Translations under genes and position numbers: made by a program
The notes under the pieces: generated by a model
What the model was told of the DNA's origin: nothing
The model's database searches: none
The model's input: only the letters and a program-made list of their open reading frames with translations
Shown: piece after piece, positions 59,511 through 64,000 of the stretch
Position numbering within the stretch: position 1 is the first letter of the stretch
How the letters are laid out: every line of letters starts with the position of its first letter
DNA from: Lepraria neglecta
Taxonomy: Eukaryota > Ascomycota > Lecanoromycetes > Lecanorales > Stereocaulaceae
DNA: 64,000 bases
Reading direction: 5' to 3'
Assembly (NCBI GenBank): GCA_033220425.1
Contig: CM065653.1
Coordinates: forward strand, 3,348,001-3,412,000

Positions 59511-61966
59511 TAGGGGGTACATCCGTCATATCACGCTATTGGACAGTCGCTCTTGGCATTCTGAACGAGATACGACAGTAGATCTCATCAGTAATACCAC
59601 AAAACATTTTGCTATCTATATTTTGTATTGGTATTTCTTCGATCATTGGAGCCTCGCTTCATTCGTTCATTTGGACGTTCAGCTCTTTTACTAGTGATCA
59701 AGCTTACCTTTCGATCGACTACTCTATTATATCTTCCCTTATACCACAAAAACGGATGGCAACAGAGCAGACGCCTATTCCACTTAACTAAAATTTTAAA
59801 TGCTTGATCTAGTAATAATGCTGCCGCCTTAGTGCTGTTGTAGCCTGACTAATCGGGAAGAGGTCAACCGGTTCTGCGGCGTGAGGAAATCCGAATATGA
59901 GGCAAAATCATTATCACATTACACCATCAGTATCAGGTGTTAGCCTATACTTCGAGCTATTCAGCCGGTGTGAAAGGCCGTCCTCACCGACGCCGAGTAT
60001 TTCGAACCCTACTCTCGCTCTTTACTCACGTCGTGCGTTTAATTGCTCCGACCGAAGCTGGGAACATTCCCATGATGACCTGCATATAATACGGCGTGAG
60101 GTCCCATGACTGAGTCATCACATACCTGCCAATCATATTTGGCACAACGATCCCAAAGAGCGAGCATAAGACAAGCATTGGTTTGGCTTGAAGTTGGAGG
60201 TCTCAACCACCACATGACCATCTGTGGCGATGACAGGGTTGGCTACTCACCGCCAAGGAAACTCCACATTCTCCAATACGCCACTCGCATCGACCGAGGC
60301 CGCAGTCCGAACCTTGAATACAGCGATCGAGTCTCTGTACTTTACGAAAAATGCCGTGTATATAACAAATGCCTTGATATTGATAAAAGCACAATCAGCG
60401 GACCTCATTCCCTGAGAGCGGAGGTGGGGAAATCATCCACTTTGAGAATCACAAGGAGAGAGGCGAGAACGCCGAAGATGAGAGAACATTTTGCTCCGAA
60501 GTTGTCTAGCAGTTGTCCTTGATGGCTTGCAGCAGAGATGGCGCTAGTCCTTCAGCGCTCCGTCTGCCTGTCCAGCACTCTTTCATAAATCGAGGAATGG
60601 TTCACTTTGGCAATGTTCTTGTGGTGGACGGAATAATAACATAAGGACGGTGAGGGAATTGAAACATTAGGGGTTGAAGTATTAGCATGGCACTCCTCGA
60701 TCACAGACAATGGTGACTGCATTCGACAAAGCTCAAAGCCAATACCTTAGATTTATAGACTCCAAATCGCACGTCTCTCACAAATGCTATATGCAAACTA
60801 ATACGCTCTGCATGTTTCGCAGCCACTCTTTACTAGAAGATGGGCAGAGAAATAGTGTAATGGCACGCCACCAACACGGGACCAACTTATGCGTAAAGAC
60901 CCATGCCTCATAAATCCTGGATACCGGCAATCATTCGTCTCTAACGGCAAGAGCTCCAATTCGTGGTCCTCAACGATCACAAGATCTTTTGTGTGAACAA
61001 TGGTATACGAATCCTAGCTGACCGCAAAGACAGCTATATGCTTAACCGGCGATCAAGAGGCTGTTCATCGTTATTGGAGAGCTGACGGTCACTGGGTGAC
61101 CTTTTGTCGAAGAAAAATGGGGCTATGGTAGTAGGAAAATGTTTGGAAGCCGAGATCAGCTTGATGAACCTCCAGTGGCGCCCGAGCTGGGAAAGATAAG
61201 ACAATAACAACAACATGGTCTGGATCAGGATGGGGTTTGTCTATGATCGTGTATCTCAAATGGAAAGTCGAGGGTGTGGATAGGGCGATAATGCCACAAC
61301 AACGCGATATCGACAACCCACCAAAGCTGCCGGAGGTGACCCATTCGAGCCCGTTGGCGATGGTCTTTCGGGCCATTGAGATTGGGCGCAGAGCGAGGTG
61401 TAACGCCATCCCTTTCGTCTTATTCGAGACCCACGCGGGCGTCACCGAGGCGAATGATCTTCGCCAAGAGATTCATCGACAAGAGTAGTGGAAGATGCAC
61501 CACCTTGCGGAGCACTTTGATCGCAAACACCGGTGGAACATGACATATTGTTCGCTGTGGGTCAAGAGGGTATACGAAGATGAAAAAACTGTCGCCGACT
61601 CGAAGCGCAGCAGCAAATCAGCGGCTGTCAAGGTATCAATCCTGCTCTCGCGGCCGAATTGGCCAAAAATTTTACAGTGGAGAAGGGGTTCACTGCGATG
61701 TCATTGAAAAGGCTTGGTTTGCGCGTTTTGCAACGCACATGCAGCATAAGGGGCGAAAAACAGTGCCATGGAACAGGGCTAGAATGTTGTGATATGGAGT
61801 TTATTGTTAGCTTGTAGCTGTTAAGACTATGTTTCTCCCTCATCATGAATGGAGAAGATGCCGAGAAGGAAAAGACGACTGCCAAATGTATCATATGTGT
61901 GTATGCTCCTACCTCATTTTGAAAATTTCTACTAAGTAGTCGTAGGGTATCAAGTTCCTCCAGCTC
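59511..61966. other. Gene-poor stretch with coding-like debris
   Basis: A 138-codon plus-strand frame lies at 60106-60522. A plus-strand frame continues over one in-frame TAG at 61486 from 61237 to 61707 (AIEIGRRARCNAIPFVLFET, then HHLAEHFDRKHRWNMTYCSL), resembling a broken gene. I recognise no family. Confidence 0.4.
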
Positions 61967-63609
61967 CTAGAAACCCTGCTGCCTATGCCACTTCTCCTTC
62001 CACCCCGGAAACCACGGACTTTCCTCCAAAGTCCTAACCTCCCAGTCCCTCTCCGCCATCCCCTTCTCCTCCTGCTCTTCAGCCCACTTCTCCAGCGCCG
62101 GTAGCGCCACATGCTCCACATGCCACGTATTCTTATACTCCATGATACTCTTCTTGCCATCCTTCAGTACCTTCGTAACAAGCGCAGGTATATATGGTTC
62201 GTTCCTGAATTCTTCGATGGGCGTGAAGAGTGCTTTGAAATTGAAGATTATAGCACCAGAGAGGGGTAGGCGGCGAAGCGTTTGCCAGTCGACGCGAAGG
62301 TGGATGTGGGAGAGAGGAAGGTCGGGGTGTTGGACTTCTCGGTGCTTCTCATGGGGGTCACCGGGTGGCATGAAGAGAGGAGTATCGATTTCGAGGCCCC
62401 AAGAGCCGCGCTGGATGGGGCGGTCCGTGGGGAGTCGTGAAAAGTATCTGCGAGAAAGATGTTAGGAGGGTTTGAGGGCGCATAGAGGGGGCGCATACCG
62501 GTCCATTGAGAACTCCATCTTCGCCTTGTAGTCTGGTATCGGCGAGTGGATCTCTTTAAGCTGCATACCAAGCTTTGTATCTACGTTCCAGCCAAGAGAC
62601 GAGCAGAGGAGGCCTGCACGGAAGTAGTACATGCCGTCTTCCGGATTACGGAGCATCACTGCGAAGTCTTCTGGTACGTTCTCTAGAAGTACATGCAGAG
62701 GATGCATATCCTTGATGACTGTCTCGTTCTTCAGAAGGCCGTTGCGGAAGATGTAGCCTTTCGATCTCGAGTGGGTGAGAGAAAAGTATTGAGGATAGCG
62801 AGCGCAGAGGAACTGTAGTGCATTCTCCATGATCTCTTTGCAGCCCAGCTCGCTGCCTGGAAGGTAGTTGAGCACCATCTTGCCGTACTTTTCAAATAGT
62901 CCTTTCCGCTCTGCGATGCGTTCCACGTAGGTATGCTCCAGCTCGAGCCACCACTCGGGTTCCAATTGACTCAGCGCTGCAAAAACATTAGCGACGACAA
63001 CGATGGGATAGAGAGCGAGGACATACACATAGTCTGGTGATACGCCCATCTGAAAGGTCGGTATGGTCTGGAAATTGCTTTCTCGATCTCAAATTCCTTG
63101 TACGCTTCTGGTAGCGGAACACCACTGAGCTTAGAGTAGTTTGGAAAGTCGCCGAGAGCTTTCACTTCTCCAATAGTGATCTCCATAGGCGTATACGTTG
63201 ATGAACTGCATTTTCTGTAGTCCGCTTCCCATGGAATGACGTTCTTCTTGAGCAGCTCTTGGTTTGTGTCACCATTCTCAGATCTCTTGAATGCGCCGAA
63301 TATCGATGTCCATGACCGGGTCCATACTGGAAGGTTTCCACGCGAGGAAGGTGGGAAGATGTCTTTGTAGCCGTTGGGAGGAGGAGCGTTATTTGGAACC
63401 TTCTTCTCCGGTGTCAATGATCGAGGTGGTGTCTTTGAAGTTGATGTGCGTCTTCCTCGCGAAATGTTAGGAAGCCACGACGACAGTTGTTCGTGTATGG
63501 CCCTCTTTTGCTTTTTTGTCTGGACAAGGTACGAGATGCCACTGAGGAGTATGGCGATGGAGACGAGGATGAGGGACTGAGTAGAAGGTAGCATCTCCTC
63601 GAGGGACAT
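61967..63609 (-). CDS. DUF3445 protein (heme-dependent oxidative N-demethylase-like)
   Basis: Three exons on the minus strand: 63609-63027, 62976-62499, 62447-61967, introns 50 and 51 bp (donors GTATGT, GTATGC). Coding length 1542 nt, 513 residues. One N-terminal membrane helix (about residues 12-30, LILVSIAILLSGISYLVQ) precedes a Ser/Lys-rich linker. From about residue 125 the DUF3445 core runs: PFRWAYHQTM spliced to SLSQLEPEWWLELE, then KGYIFRNGLL, EDFAVMLRNPEDGMYYFRAG, HIHLRVDWQTLRRLPLSGAI and FNFKALFTPIEEFRNE. The splices restore the motif. The family contains heme-binding demethylase-like subunits in bacteria. The fungal function and substrate are unknown, so the enzyme name is family inference. 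The protein is probably membrane-anchored. Confidence 0.9.
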
Positions 63610-64000
63610 GGCGGAGCTTCCTAATGGCGTCCTCCTGAGATTTAGGGTAGAATGATGACGGTCCGTAAAAGATGATTGAAGTAAGAAGCAAAATGCTAGA
63701 TGACTTGGCTCACCCGGAAGGAACCGAAGTTGGTGCAGGATTGCTAAACTTGATGGCTAGATGATGGCTCAGTGAGGCCTTTTATCGTCCGACTACTTCT
63801 CGAATGTTATATAGGAGTTAGGTGGCCTCGGTTCTCACCGGCTCCTTGGGTCGTTGTTGTCCTCCGCGGGCTTCGCCTTCCTCTTCAAAATATCTTCTCA
63901 AGGAATGAAACAAACGACCTCCAAACCAATTAATAAATGTTCATGTAGCTACCCGTATCATTAAATCATCTCATCTCATGAACGTCATTTAGTCAGACAA
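63610..64000. other. Upstream region of the DUF3445 gene, window end
   Basis: Probable promoter. A 74-codon minus-strand frame overlaps the start and is a shadow. No gene seen. Confidence 0.4.

Overview
The window is nuclear DNA of a filamentous ascomycete (Pezizomycotina; the gene set would suit a Leotiomycete, but that placement is inference). The evidence is: short spliceosomal introns (44-148 bp) with GTATGT/GTAAGT donors; HET-domain genes; a PNP-NACHT-ankyrin NLR; a lone dispersed 5S rRNA gene; and transposons turned into TA-rich, stop-riddled DNA as by repeat-induced point mutation (RIP).

Layout. 1-2.6 kb: a possible small secreted protein and an inverted gene-fragment repeat. 2.6-5.7 kb: a RIP-scarred LINE (minus strand) bounded by a perfect 19-bp target duplication. 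5.95-8.0 kb: the mitochondrial 3-methylcrotonyl-CoA carboxylase beta subunit (7 exons). 8.5-10.7 kb: an intact HET-domain gene. 11.2-12.1 kb: a 5S rRNA gene between two copies of a degenerate direct repeat. 12.4-13.9 kb: a 2EXR/F-box-like gene with two in-frame stops. 14.5-16.4 kb: a Bor1-type anion transporter. 17.0-19.3 kb: a HET pseudogene. 19.3-21.8 kb: gene-poor.

21.8-35.6 kb is a compact housekeeping block: an intronless HNH-nuclease protein; MTG1 (mitoribosome GTPase) tail-to-tail with an unrecognised one-pass membrane protein; mitochondrial EF-G2 (MEF2); a Gcs1-type ArfGAP; an Sbp1-like double-RRM/RGG protein; and a Tah18-type diflavin reductase with a one-base frame break. MTG1 and MEF2 both act on mitochondrial ribosomes, and MCC acts in mitochondrial leucine breakdown, but the genes are not an operon.

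35.6-53.5 kb is a decayed accessory region. It holds gene remnants, a structurally whole 1.4-kb non-autonomous LTR element with an open tandem-repeat reading frame, a related solo LTR, a 4.75-kb RIP-destroyed Copia element and a RIP-destroyed piggyBac-like transposase. The small LTR element shares LTR ends, primer-binding site and polypurine tract with the Copia element, which points to trans-mobilisation. 53.9-57.9 kb: a complete NLR (nucleoside-phosphorylase-like domain, NACHT, ankyrin) whose dozen C-terminal repeats are almost identical except at the inter-repeat loop. 58-61.9 kb: fragments. 62.0-63.6 kb: a DUF3445 protein.

Exon models were read by eye. Where the summed coding length divides by three and the joined protein restores a known family motif, I treat the model as well supported. 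No database search was possible.
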